From: Caprella mutica
Taxonomy: Eukaryota > Arthropoda > Malacostraca > Amphipoda > Caprellidae
DNA length: 64,000 nucleotides
Assembly (NCBI GenBank): GCA_947561585.1
Contig: CANNZV010002320.1
Span: forward strand, 39,873-103,872
Direction of reading: 5' to 3'
This document shows positions 1-13,200 of this stretch, in pieces. The notes beneath the pieces are model-generated. The model saw only the letters and a list, made by a program, of their open reading frames with translations, had not been told where the DNA came from and did no database searches. Every line of letters begins with the position of its first letter. Position 1 is the stretch's first letter. The position numbers were made by a program, and so were the translations under genes.

Positions 1-344
1 AAGAGGGAAATGAAGAGCTAAAGCGAGGGCAGTAATGTACTGCCGAGACAAATAGGGAAATGAAGAGTAAATGGGAGGGAAATGAAGAGCTAAAGCGAGG
101 TCAGTAATGTACTGCTGAGACAAATAGGGAAATGAAGAGCTAAAGCGAGGGCAGTAATGTACTGCTGAGACAAATAGGGAAATGAAGAGTAAATGGGAGG
201 GAAATGAAGAGCTAAAGCGAGGGCAGTAATGTACTGCTGAGACAAATAGGGAAATGAAGAGCTAAAGCGAGGGCAGTAATGTACTACAGACACAATGGGA
301 GGGAAATGAAGAGTAAATGGGAGGGAAATGAAGAGTAAATGTGA
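1..344. repeat. Composite minisatellite at the left edge
   Basis: Tandem copies of a composite unit built from AAATGAAGAGCTAAAGCGAGG, a GCAGTAATGTACTGC segment with TACTGC/GCAGTA self-complementarity, and AAATGAAGAGTAAATGGGAGG. Copies vary in order and length. The array runs off the left edge, so its size is unknown. Reading frames through it are low-complexity artefacts. Confidence 0.9.
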
Positions 345-970
345 AACTTGATATAACAAATTTACTTTAATTTCTTCATTTTCTTTTCTTTATTATAAAT
401 AGCCAATCTAATCGGTTAATAAATACATCAAGTTTATAATAATGTGCTTCTATAAATGTTAATAGACAATATTATTTGTACAATAATTTTATTCTCTTAT
501 CTATCAACCTACACAATTTATTTATAAGGTAGCAGACACTCACAGTACTCGTACAGTGGCTCCAACCAATCTGACATTTAGTAATCACTGATAGACCTTC
601 CTTCTTTATCACAGATGTTCCGAGTACTGCGAGTCTAAATAGGTGTCTGAGTGCTGTATTTTATACCTATTTTTTTATCTAGGTTTCGAATAGAAAGAAA
701 TCTCCATTCGAAATCATTTATCACATTTTTGGTTTCATATTTCAATATTTAATAGATTAATTAATATTAATAAACTATAGGATAGATAGCCGAATTAGAA
801 AGACGGTATCCAACATACAACCATTGGTCATAAAATTCATTGTCAGGTTCAGGTTTTTCCCTCCTGTCCTGATGATGAATAGAAATCTTTCTCAGAAAAC
901 TTGAAACCTGAAAAAACCTCGAATGTCGAGTTTAAATAACCTCTGATAAAATTAATCTTTTAAATCTATT
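345..970. other. Non-coding stretch with a weak inverted repeat
   Basis: No exon is recognisable. Positions 538–655 form an imperfect inverted repeat: CACTCACAGTACTCG on the left faces CGAGTACTGCGAGT on the right, around AACCAATCTGAC. A related arrangement lies at 31198–31291, so this is probably a short non-autonomous element. Confidence 0.4.
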
Positions 971-1157
971 GGCCCCTGCACACGAGCGTCTTTTGACGTA
1001 CGTCAATTGACGTACGACCCTAAAACATCATTAACTCTATGGTTTGTGGGCACACGTACGTGCGTCTTTTTGACGCAGGTTAAAAGAGCTCAAAAAAGAA
1101 TATTTCTGGACGTGAGAAAAAGACACAGCGTCAAAAAGACGCTCGTGTGCGGGGGCT
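971..1157. mobile_element. MITE-like element with ~28-bp terminal inverted repeats
   Basis: The left end GGCCCCTGCACACGAGCGTC is matched in reverse complement by the right end, GACGCTCGTGTGCGGGGGC. A second inner pair of GACGTACGT-type repeats follows. The 187-bp length with no coding capacity fits a MITE. Its right end lies only 20 nt from the splice acceptor at 1177. No clear target duplication was seen. Confidence 0.75.
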
Positions 1158-1177
1158 TTAATGTCTTCTTCTCACAG

Positions 1178-1299
1178 GTACCCCGATGTACTCTCGGCAA
1201 GACATACGGGAGCAGTACTGCATCAACGACAAGGAGGCACGGGCACTGGAGGGCAAGAAGAAGCCCCTCTTTGGGTGTTTGGTCGCACCCAGTCCACAG
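1178..1299 (+). CDS. PDZ–PH–PH gene, first visible coding exon
   Basis: Acceptor CTTCTTCTCACAG precedes it and donor CAG|GTACGG follows. It reads from a split codon into [20 protein letters not shown] and ends LVAPSPQ in phase 0. GC content is much higher than the flanks. ATG 1186 could act as a start in a transcript beginning here, but the strong acceptor favours an internal exon. Confidence 0.65.
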
Positions 1300-4200
1300 G
1301 TACGGATGGGGAAATAAATAAAACCTTTAAATATTTTATTAGTTTATTATACTTCATTTTTAATGCTTTAATTCTTTACTTAATAATACTTTAAATAATA
1401 CTTTCTGAATTATCGAACGGGATCCTCATTTTCGACCATACGAGAATTTTTTAAATCATTTGTAATTTTATTTGGTTTTCATGGTTCCTGAAGTGCCGGG
1501 TATCATGGATACCAAGTAAAAAAATGTATCGGATCGAAAATGTGAAACTGTCCGATAACTCGGAACTTAGCCTTCAGTTCCAAGTGTAGCAAATATGTGA
1601 TACAAGTTTTACTCCATTCTGAAAAGAAACAAATTCTTTGACCTATAATGACGTAATAATTTAGCATGAATTTAATGTATTTCCTTAATTTTAGTTCATT
1701 AAATGTTCACTTTTAAGTAAGTCTTAGTTGTGTTTCAAGCGATAGATTTAAATCAGTATTTTGTGTGTGTATTACTTTGCAGAAACTTCAAACATTTCAT
1801 TCGATCAATCAATGGAAATGCTATCAGAACACTCGAAAGATTTTCGAATTTAATATTAAGATCTTCCATTAGTTGCTTTATTGGATCCTTGGAAAATATT
1901 AAAATATAGAAATAAGATAAATAAATTATATATTGTATATTGGGCTATCTGTATTAAAATATACAAATTATATAAGTAAAAGGTATATTGTATATTGGGG
2001 CTATCGGTTTTAAAATATAGAAATAATATACGTAAAATGTAAATTGGACGAAACTGTATCGATATTAAAAACAATATTAACAAGACCAAAATTATCATAT
2101 GATCATAATTTAAAATTAAACTACATAAGAGCTGAGAAATCTCTTAAAATTAATATTTTAAATATAAATTAAGAAATCTCATAAACTTAGCATTTCAAAT
2201 ATAAATTTCCCCGTTCATCTTACCTCATTTTCTCCTCCATCTTATTTTCTCCAGTGAATAATAAAGTGCGTACTCTCCCCAGGGAGCAGTTGACTCTTAA
2301 TAAGAGGAGTCTTTTAAGAGTCATCTTTAAACTCTTGCCATTTGCACCTCTTACTCACATTTAAGAGAGGTACTAAGAGTCAATATCAAGTAGGCTAAGT
2401 TACGAGTTATCGGTCAGTTACACATTTACGATCATATATGGAAAAGGTATATAATAAAAGTTATATATTACATAACAATTTATTATTTACTTTTTCTTAC
2501 ATGTTCGTAATTGTGAAACTGTTCGATTACTCGTAACTTAGCCTGTCTATATTCAGTTATACTTATTTACCAGGAGGTTATTCTCTCTTCGAGGTTTTGC
2601 CGCAATGTCCATTTTTATTTAACACAAGTTGCTGTATACCTTTATTCCATTAGGACTTTATTATACATTATGATAAATTAACTAGAAAGATTATAGCAGC
2701 AGAAATTAAACAAGAGTCTTGTTCAAGTTTATATTCTTTTCCAACCTCAATGTGACGGGTACACCAAAATGATATCAACGTACATAGTCTAAAACAATTA
2801 AAATATAACCAAATATACGGCAACATCTTCATGTGACGTCACGACCCTGAATTCCCTAAATCTAGATTTCGGTACACAGTGGAGTCAACCTACTTCCAAT
2901 TGAATATTATATGTCTCTAGTGTAATTTCCCGTTAAAAATAACGGGTTCTCTATAGAAATTAATAAACATTAATCACACAAAGAAGGAATAGAGCATCAC
3001 CAACTTACTAGATATAGTTTAAATATGAGCAAGGTTCGAGGTAGGGAAAATTTAGGGAATACTGCGGGATTACAATTACAATGCTACCATTATAGAAAAA
3101 CAATTAAATTAGCAGGTAAGATGGGCCTGCGTTTACTGTGCCACCAATTTTAAATAATGAAACAGAAATCAAATTAAGTTGCCAAGTGAACTGGAAAAGT
3201 TATGAAAATTACAAATTAAAATGAGCAACATGAATAAGTGGTATGAAAATTGTCTAAATAGATTCCATATAATATATGCATGAAGATGGGACGCCATTAA
3301 AGATCTTTATAATTAATTAAATTATATCAAACTACTTTGTATTGATTGATAAAAATGTATTGAATTCTGTTTTATAATTTCATTTTAAATATCTGAACGA
3401 AATGTTTATTGGAAATGCGTAACAACCAAGTAACAGGACAATAAACCAGTAACAGGACAATAAACCAGTAACAGGACAATAAACCAGTAACAGGACAATA
3501 AACCAGTAACAGGACAATAAACCAAGTAACAGGACAATAAACCAGTAACAGGACAATAAACCAGTAACAGGACAATCAACCAGTAACAGGACAATAAACC
3601 AGTAACAGGACAATAAACCAGTAACAGGACAATAAACCAGTAACAGGACAATAAACCAAGTAACAGGACAATAAACCAGTAACAGGACAATAAACCAGTA
3701 ACAGGACAATCAACCAGTAACAGGACAATAAACCAGTAACAGGACAATCAACCAGTAACAGGACAATAAACCAGTAACAGGACAATAAACCAGTAACAGG
3801 ACAATAAACCAAGTAACAGGACAATAAACCAGTAACAGGACAATAAACCAGTAACAGGACAATAAACCAGTAACAGGACAATAAACCAGTAACAGGACAA
3901 TAAACCAAGTAACAGGACAATAAACCAGTAACAGGACAATAAACCAGTAACAGGACAATCAACCAGTAACAGGACAATAAACCAGTAACAGGACAATAAA
4001 CCAGTAACAGGACAATCAACCAGTAACAGGACAATCAACCAGTAACAGGACAATAAACCAGTAACAGGACAATCAACCAGTAACAGGACAATCAACCAGT
4101 AACAGGACAATAAACCAGTAACAGGACAATAAACCAGTAACAGGACAATAAACCAGTAACAGGACAATCAACCAGTAACAGGACAATAAACCAGTAACAG

Positions 4201-7200
4201 GACAATCAACCAGTAACAGGACAATAAACCAGTAACAGGACAATCAACCAGTAACAGGACAATAAACCAGTAACAGGACAATCAACCAGTAACAGGACAA
4301 TCAACCAGTAACAGGACAATAAACCAGTAACAGGACAATAAACCAGTAACAGGACAATAAACCAGTAACAGGACAATCAACCAGTAACAGGACAATAAAC
4401 CAGTAACAGGACAATCAACCAGTAACAGGACAATAAACCAGTAACAGGACAATAAACCAGTAACAGGACAATAAACCAGTAACAGGACAATCAACCAGTA
4501 ACAGGACAATCAACCAAGTAACAGGACAATCAACCAAGTAACAGGACAATCAACCAAGTAACAGGACAATCAACCAAGTAACAGGACAATCAACCAAGTA
4601 ACAGGACAATCAACCAGTAACAGGACAATAAACCAGTAACAGGACAATCAACCAAGTAACAGGACAATCAACCAAGTAACAGGACAATCAACCAAGTAAC
4701 AGGACAATCAACCAAGTAACAGGACAATCAACCAGTAACAGGACAATAAACCAGTAACAGGACAATCAACCAGTAACAGGACAATAAACCAGTAACAGGA
4801 CAATCAACCAGTAACAGGATAATAAACCAAGTAACAGGACAATCAACCAAGTAACAGGACAATCAACCAAGTAACAGGACAATCAACCAAGTAACAGGAC
4901 AATCAACCAAGTAACAGGACAATCAACCAGTAACAGGACAATCAACCAGTAACAGGACAATCAACCAAGTAACAGGACAATCAACCAAGTAACAGGACAA
5001 TAAACCAGTAACAGGACAATCAACCAAGTAACAGGACAATCAACCAAGTAACAGGACAATAAACCAGTAACAGGACAATCAACCAAGTAACAGGACAATC
5101 AACCAAGTAACAGGACAATAAACCAGTAACAGGTCAATAAACCAGTAACAGGACAATCAACCAAGTAACAGGACAATCAACCAAGTAACAGGACAATCTA
5201 CCAAATAACAGGACAATCAACCATAACATCCAAGTAACAGGACAATCAACCATAACAACCAAATGACAGGACAATCAACCATAACAACCAAGTAACAGGA
5301 CAATCAACCATAACAACCAAATAACAGACAATGAACCACATCACTCTAACAGTTTACATTGTCTGTTCCACACTAATTAACGTGAAAGGTCGACTATCAA
5401 CTCCTTTGTTTTTATTCAATTGGTGACCTACTGAAGCTACACTGGGACAATGAGTGTATCTACAGTGTATCTAGAGTGTATCTACTGAGTGTATCTACAG
5501 AGTGTATCTACAGAGTGTATCTACAGAGTGTATCTAGAGAGTGTATCTAGAGAGTGTATCTACAGAGTGTATCTACAGAGTGTATCTACAGAGTGTATCT
5601 ACAGAGTGTATCTACAGAGTGTATCTAGAGAGTGTATCTACAGAGTGTATCTACAGAGTGTATCTACAGAGTGTATCTACAGAGTGTATCTACAGAGTGT
5701 ATCTACAGAGTGTATCTACTGAGTGTATCTACAGAGTGTATCTACAGAGTGTATCTACAGAGTGTATCTACAGAGTGTATCTACTGAGTGTATCTACAGA
5801 GTGTATCTACAGAGTGTATCTACAGAGTATATCTACAGAGTGTATCTACAGAGTGTATCTACAGAGTGTATCTACTGAGTGTATCTACTGAGTGTATCTA
5901 CAGAGTGTATCTACAGAGTGTATCTACAGAGTGTATCTACAGAGTGTATCTACTGAGTGTATCTACTGAGTGTATCTACAGAGTGTATCTACAGAGTGTA
6001 TCTACAGAGTGTATCTAGTGAGTACATGATATTGTATGAATGTTTTTCACTGTAAGAGTTCATCCCAAGTAGAATATTATATCATTTGTATTGTTTAATT
6101 TTTCTAATGGTTATGACATTAATTTTAGATTAGTTACAATTAAATTACTTTAGATTAGCTTTCACTACGCTCAAGATTAATTTTAATAAGAAATGGTAAA
6201 TAAAATGGAAATATCAAAGGCAGCAACTCTTTAGTTGAGAATGAAATATTATTTAATTAGTTACACAAAGGAAGAGGCTCAGTTATTACACAAATTTCCT
6301 ACTCATACTCAAGGGGAACTTACACCACACTAAATTTTACACAACTCTACGATAATTAGTAGAGACAAGACTCAGAGTATAGAACTCAAAATACGGCAAA
6401 ATGATAGCACCGAGAAGTTTTAGGATTCTAAAATAGAAAATTATTAGAATTTAGTTCACAGTGATCGCGTACACAATGTACTAATTTGCATTTAGTCCAA
6501 TGACAGTAATTCAGATTTCAAGAGGTAAACCGTAAAGGTAATACCAAATAAATCAAACAATCAATAATAAGGTGGGTATGATACTATCAATAACGCAGAA
6601 TAGTACAATAATTAGAAGGGCAATGTAGCTCCACCCATATTTTAACTTTAGCCAAATATTAAACATATGGACTGCAAACACCGTTAGGGAACAAACTATT
6701 ATTTTAGCCACTACCGAGTAGAATCTTTGTACTGATTTTTTCAAGAAACTTAGTTTCGACGATTTAGTCTACCAATCAACACACTCTAAAAATGTTATGA
6801 AGCGACCTCTCGTAACACAAAATTATATAAGTAATGATTAGAAAACATATGAACAAATAAATCTGGTTTAATAATGTAGTTATTGTTTTATATAGATTTT
6901 CAATGTTTGAATTTCAATTGACCATTTCCACAAAACTATTTTCATTACCTATCATATAATAGGTACAAAAAGGAATAAAACTTGCTAAAAATTTAACAGT
7001 GAGTGGAGAAAGGTTCGACAAAAAAATGATATAAAAAAGAAACGTGTACCTGAACTGATTGGTGAAATAAGGCTAATTTCAATTTGGGTCCCACTTTTTT
7101 CGGGATACCCTGTATATTTTAAGCATTAAGACTATATAAACACTTGCAATTGCTATTTACAATATAACTTCTTGTAATTGACAGTAAATAGAGTTTGTAA

Positions 7201-10200
7201 GAATGTTTTTCACCGTAAGAATTCATCCCTAATTTGTAATTGTTTACAGAGACGAAATTTTATGGAAAATTTTAGTTTTATGAAAAAAAAATTAATTCTA
7301 TGAAAAAATTCAATTTTATAAAATTTTCAATTCTAATTGCCTCCAATTTAATTTTCTTGTTAATTCTTCAGCAGAGTAGCAGCAAAAGACGGTCTCTGAT
7401 GCCAGCCTGCTTACGAAGCAGAGTTCCATCAGATGAGAACATCTACTCCTCAGTGTCCGAAACCGGCGCCTCCTCTTCCAAAAGAAGTTACGACGAACCC
7501 TTCACAAGGAGGAGACCGAACACCATCTGCTACACCGACCCCAGGAGACTGGCATCCTTTGACAGCAATCTGGTGAGTGAGAAAGAGACTCATGTGCTAC
7601 AATTATTTAGGGTAGAACTACGTAAACTAGGGTGAAACTACGTAAACTCTTACCGTAAACTAGGGTGAAACTACGTAAACCCCTGACGTTAACTAGGGTG
7701 AAACTACGTTAACTCCTAACGTAAACTAGGGTGAAACTACGTAAACTCCTACCGTAAACTAGGGTGAAACTACGTAAACCCCTGCCGTTAACTAGTGTGA
7801 AACTACGTTAACTCCTACCGTAAACTAGGGTGAAACTACGAAAACTCCTACCGTGAACTAGGGTGAAACTACGTAAACTCCTACCGTAAACTAGGGTGAA
7901 ACTACGTAAACTCTTACCGTAAACTAGGGTGAAACTACGTAAACCCCTGACGTTAACTAGTGTGAAACTACGTAAACTCTTGATGTAAACTAGGGTGAAA
8001 CTACGTAAACTCCTACCGTAAACTAGGGTGAAACTACGCAAACCCCTGACGTTAACTAGTGTGAAACTACGTAAACTCTTGATGTAAACTAGGGTGAAAC
8101 TACGGAAACTCCTACCGTAAACTAGGGTGAAACTACGTAAACTCCTAACATAAACTAGGGTGAAACTACGTAAACTCCTACCGTAAACTAGTGATGTCTA
8201 AATGTTAACTAGGGTATCCAGGAGAAACTAATGAAAATTTGTATTCTCCTCAAGCCTGATATCATCAAACTAGGGTAAGTTCCAAGTTCTTTTATCTGCA
8301 TTTTCGGACACGGATCATATAAATATATAATAATAATTTTCTAACTCGTTATTTTAGTTGGTATCCACGATACATTAATTGAAGGTATCTTGGATACCAA
8401 TTGAAATAAAATTTAAGTAATAATATTATAATATATTTTTTGTTACATGACTGGAAATGTGGAACCGTCTGATATCTCAGAACTTACCCTAGCTAATTTT
8501 CTTCATCAAAAAAAACCATTAAAATCATGAATAATAGTATTCCTCCGCATGCTCCAGTAATTATAATATTGATAATAATTATGTCTCGTTAGCAGGGAAA
8601 TAAACCAATTTTTCAGGTGCTTATTTTTCTTTGCGTATTACCAGATAGAAAATTTTCATTGAGCATTACTAGCTATACACAATGAAGGCTTATATATTCT
8701 TATATTTATTAATATAAATATTCTTATATTATAAGAAAATATAAATATTCTTATATTTATTAATATAAATATTCTTATATTAAAAGAAAATATAAATATT
8801 CTTATATTATAAGAAAATATAAATATTCTTATATTATAAGAAAATAGAAATATTCTTATATTATAAGAAAATAGAAATATTCTTATATTATAAGAAAATA
8901 GAAATATTCTTATATTATAAGAAAATAGAAATATTCTTATATTATAAGAAAATAGAAATATTCTTATATTTATTAATATACGATCATTCATTGAGTGGAT
9001 ACTAGTTTCTGAAACTTAGTAAAATTATTAATTATTAATTCTTTCGGTAATTAGTAATATAAATTAAACACTAAGGAGTTATTTCTGATATCAAATAGCA
9101 GTCGAGATGACCATGTTACTTATCTTTCTCTCTTTACTTTTTTCAGAATAACAGAGGCGGAAGCTTCCACGTGTCTTCAACAAGCGCGGCACCGTCCGTA
9201 CCCTCTTTGGTCATCGACAAAACGGAAGAAACATCTCTTAACGGCAATGCGCGTATATCCAGCGCAAGAATAGAAAGCTCTCACTCCATTGACTACTTGA
9301 ACAACCAACAAAGTAACCACTTCAATTTCAATGAAGTCATTCTGATTGGAATAATCATCCAGAATACGGTAATTGAGTCGTTTTCTTGTATTTTACAGAT
9401 TATGAAAATAAGAGGTCTTCCCTGACGCAGCCAAATACTCCTGAGATGGTGATGAGAGTCACGTCTGTTTCCAGTGATGCTTTAGACGACAGACAATGTC
9501 ACCAGAAGCACGTCAGTTTTCAGAGAGGAATGAGGTGAGAAGGATTATACTTTTTCCTGTACTATCCAATGAATATTTTTATAACAGACACAGTTCTCGA
9601 AAAGTGGGGCATTAACATCAATCATGACTCATTTCTGATTGACCAAATCACTTTCCGAACTCTGTAAACCTGTTTAAGTGAGGCTCAGTTAACTTCTAAT
9701 GTTACTTTGTCTTGTTTCAGTCAATCCACAACGTTCTCCAACACACCTGAACTGCCCAAACAACCTCTAGAGGCTCAGTTGAGCAACTTGTCTGCCAAAC
9801 AGCTGGAGAACGTGAGGGAAATCATCAGATCTCGAGACAAGGAGATATTCTCCCACAGAACTCAAGATGCTGCTTCTGGACCATCAACTTACCACCACGT
9901 TACGACACACGATGTCTCGTTAGGTCCGTCCGGAGTGAAGACTCAGGATGCTTCTACTGGTGTTGGCTGCATCTCCGGATCCTGTGTACCACTTAAGAGT
10001 CAAGAGAGACTGCTAGATCGAACAAGAAGTCCAGACTACTCCATCGAACAACAGACTCTGCATAAACTGTTAGCTCCAGCCCTCTCTAAGGCGTTGCTGG
10101 AAGGTGAGATTCATAGAGTAGGTAACTGGATGAAGAGTCAAATATCTTCCTAGTAGCTAACTTCCAGTATTTTGGAAATAAATCAGTATTTTTATACATA

Positions 10201-13200
10201 AAGATAGGCTTATCTAGTTGCACAGCTATTTTTGAATGCGATATTCGGTTAGAAAAGTTAGTTGTAGTAAGTTCATTGCTGTGATGATCAATTACATGTC
10301 TCTTCAAACAGTTCTGCCAAGAATTGAAAGCAAGTATTCTTCTTCGAATGACAGGCATCTTCTAAAGATACTGATCATAAACTATCTGAAAATGCTCGTA
10401 TTAGCTAGAGAATACATTCAGACAAATTCGGAGAACGAACTGGTGGAGAACTACGAAACGAGTGCTGAGAAAGAACAGTACTCTTCAGATGATGACTCTG
10501 GATATCATTCCAATGATGACTATTCTGCTGACTGTTCCTTAGATGAGAGGATATTGAAGGAGGATATTCCATTTAGCTATTCATTCAATAACTACAGTTA
10601 TTATAGATTGAGAAGTGGAGGAGCCAAGGCGTATGAGAATGAAAGTGGAGTGGATGGGGATGATGAGAGCAAAGAAGGTTCTTCCAGTAACAAGCAGAGG
10701 TACAACGAAAGAAGTAATAGGGAAACTGGAAGAGGTGGTCAGAGCAGGAGGGAGAGGAGTGAGTACAGTTACGGAGGAGGAGCGGGAGGTGCTGGAAATG
10801 GTGGAAGAGATAATAGAGATAATAATTGGAATAGAGGACGGAGAGGAAATAACGATGATGTTGATGATTTAGCTGACGAAGAAGAGGATGAATCAGATGG
10901 AGAGACAGAAGAAGATGAGGAAGATGATGACTTTAATCGAACAAAAAGAGTAAATTATAAACAGGAACCAGCCAGAAATAAAAAACTATCAAAAACTCAA
11001 TCTAAGCGATCGGACTTTAATAACTTTAAAAGAGAGTATAAAGAACAGCTAAAATACCCCGATACTTCACATTACGATTTCGATGTACCTAGGAATAGGA
11101 ACGCTGTGGCACTGGACTACATCTTGGAGCAAAATAAAGTAGAGCTAGAAAAAGCACATCATTCTGAAAAAGAGCTAAATCCAACTGTAAAACCAAAAGC
11201 TACCAAGAAATCAGATAATGTTCCCAAACTGACTAAGAGTGAATCTATAAAAAGGAAAACTGGTCAATCAGAAGCTGCAACAGACAAGTCACCAACCAGA
11301 AAAAAGTCTTCCGATAGGAAAACCGATGTAAAGAACGATCAGAGTGCGCTAAAATCGAAAAGAACCAAATACGTGAAAAGTCCATCAAAATCAGATTATG
11401 AAGAGAAATCTAAATTGTATAAATCGCAAGCCACCATAACGTTCAAGAATAGTTCGAATCAAATCCAAATGCCTAGCCCTGATTACCAGGAACGGAAATC
11501 TTCATTGAAAAATACTACCAATGATGTCTATGAACAAAAACCAAAATCTTCTTTAGTGAATAATAAAACTAAAGTATCAGCAGAATCAAATAATGACGGC
11601 AATGCTAAGTATAAATCAACCACAGAATCTAGGAAGAGTGTAAAAAGAAGTAAGCAAATGGAGCAAAATTTACCAGTAACACCTATGTCTGAAATGTCGG
11701 GTCAGAACGTATTTGGTGTAAGCAAACAAAATCAATATAGCCCCTCTCGTAATTATCCTGATGAAATGCTATCTAACGTCGATTATCCTGTCCATGACAC
11801 GATCGAAAGAAACATCCTCATTGAGAAAATGTTGAGGGATCAATCTCAGCAGCTGCGTATGAATGGAGACATGCCTGCAAGAATAGAATTCAGCGATAAT
11901 GCTCCTTCTTTATATTCAAACGGGAAAGAATATTTGGATAATAATGAACACAATTCAAAAAGTGTAACATTGGTAATACCTGATCCTACTTTGATAAACA
12001 AAAAGCGGAACCATAACAAGAAAGTAAAGCGCAGACCTGAATTCACCAGTGATAATTCAGATATTCTGTACGCTCTCTCCAGCTCTGAAATCTCATTGAG
12101 AAAATATCGAACCGGAGCTTTGCCACCTACACCCAAGGAATTGGCCAGTAAATCCAATGCAAAGAAGGAAGACAGTAATAGGAAATATTCCCGATCGAAG
12201 TCAAAAGACTCGAAATCATCTGTGGCAACTCCTATATCCATTACATCCTCACATTACTATGAAGACGAGAAATCTTTAGAGCTGAACATGCTCAGGAGCA
12301 AACATAAATCCAGTCACTCAGGTTTAAGCACTGACTCACGTAAGAATGATGATACCAAGTCAAAACAGAAGTTTAAAAAGACTAAGAAACGTCTTTTGTC
12401 TTTCTTCAAGGGAGAGTTCAAGTCAATGAAAACGCATATAAAAAATAAACAAGAAGCTTTGAACGGCTCAAAACAGTCTTTGAGAGAGCATATCACCAGA
12501 AGATCCAATGAAATGCTTAATAAGATTAAAACAGAGGCACTTGGAGAGAAGAAATCGCGGGATAAATTACCTAGTAAGAAGGATACCTACGAACGAAACA
12601 GGAATGCTACAGCAGCAAGAGCAGCCCTCAGACGACAAAAATCCGTAGATTATGAGAGTAATGCAGTGCCTACTGATGAAGAACTTACAACAGTGTTAAA
12701 TATCCCTAGAAAACCAAAACAAAAGAAGACAAGAGCATCAAGAACCAAAGAACTTTCATCTCGTAACCCTGAGTATGAATCAGAATATAATCCTTACTAT
12801 CAAAACCATTCGGTGCAGCCGAAAGTTAAATCTAAACCTAAGTACGAAAATATCAAGAATGATATGACTGGTTATGAGAAAGAGAAGAGGGTTAGGAGAC
12901 ATAAGCCTTCCCATCCAGAACCAGAAGAGTTCTCTCTTGGTAGATCCGTGTCTCAACTTATAGATACACAATCCAATGCCACCAATGAGAGTAGAGCTAA
13001 AAAGAAAAGACGATCATCTTCTCGAAAGAGCACTATGGGTACTCAAACTGATGAGGAGGATGCTGGTCTCAAGTCAGATTTCAATGAGACCAAGTCACTG
13101 ATATCCAATTTTTCTGCTGATTTGATGGATGAGAGTGCATATAATGACAGAGAAAAATCAAAATCTCCTTCGCCCAAACATCTATTGCCTCAATTTACAG

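Noticed and set aside
3372..4509. Overlapping minus-strand ORFs ([10 protein letters not shown] repeats)
   Set aside because: They are periodic translations of the 19/20-bp minisatellite, open only because the unit lacks stops in those frames.
5489..6018. Repetitive [13 protein letters not shown]s
   Set aside because: Pure translation of the 13-bp repeat (three units = 39 nt); no start or splice context.
7808..8041. Minus-strand SFTLVYG repeat ORF
   Set aside because: Translation of the 33-bp minisatellite in an intron.
8656..8991. Minus-strand IRIFLFSYN repeat ORF
   Set aside because: Translation of the AT-rich 27-bp hairpin array.
9313..9425. Continuation of exon 3 to a stop at 9425
   Set aside because: The donor A|GTAACC at 9313 and acceptor at 9398 restore the phase needed for exon 4, whose text is clearly coding; the continuation is intron.
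10615..10872. [18 protein letters not shown]… in another frame of the giant exon
   Set aside because: Shadow frame of the Gly/Arg/acidic segment; the main frame is open for thousands of bases.
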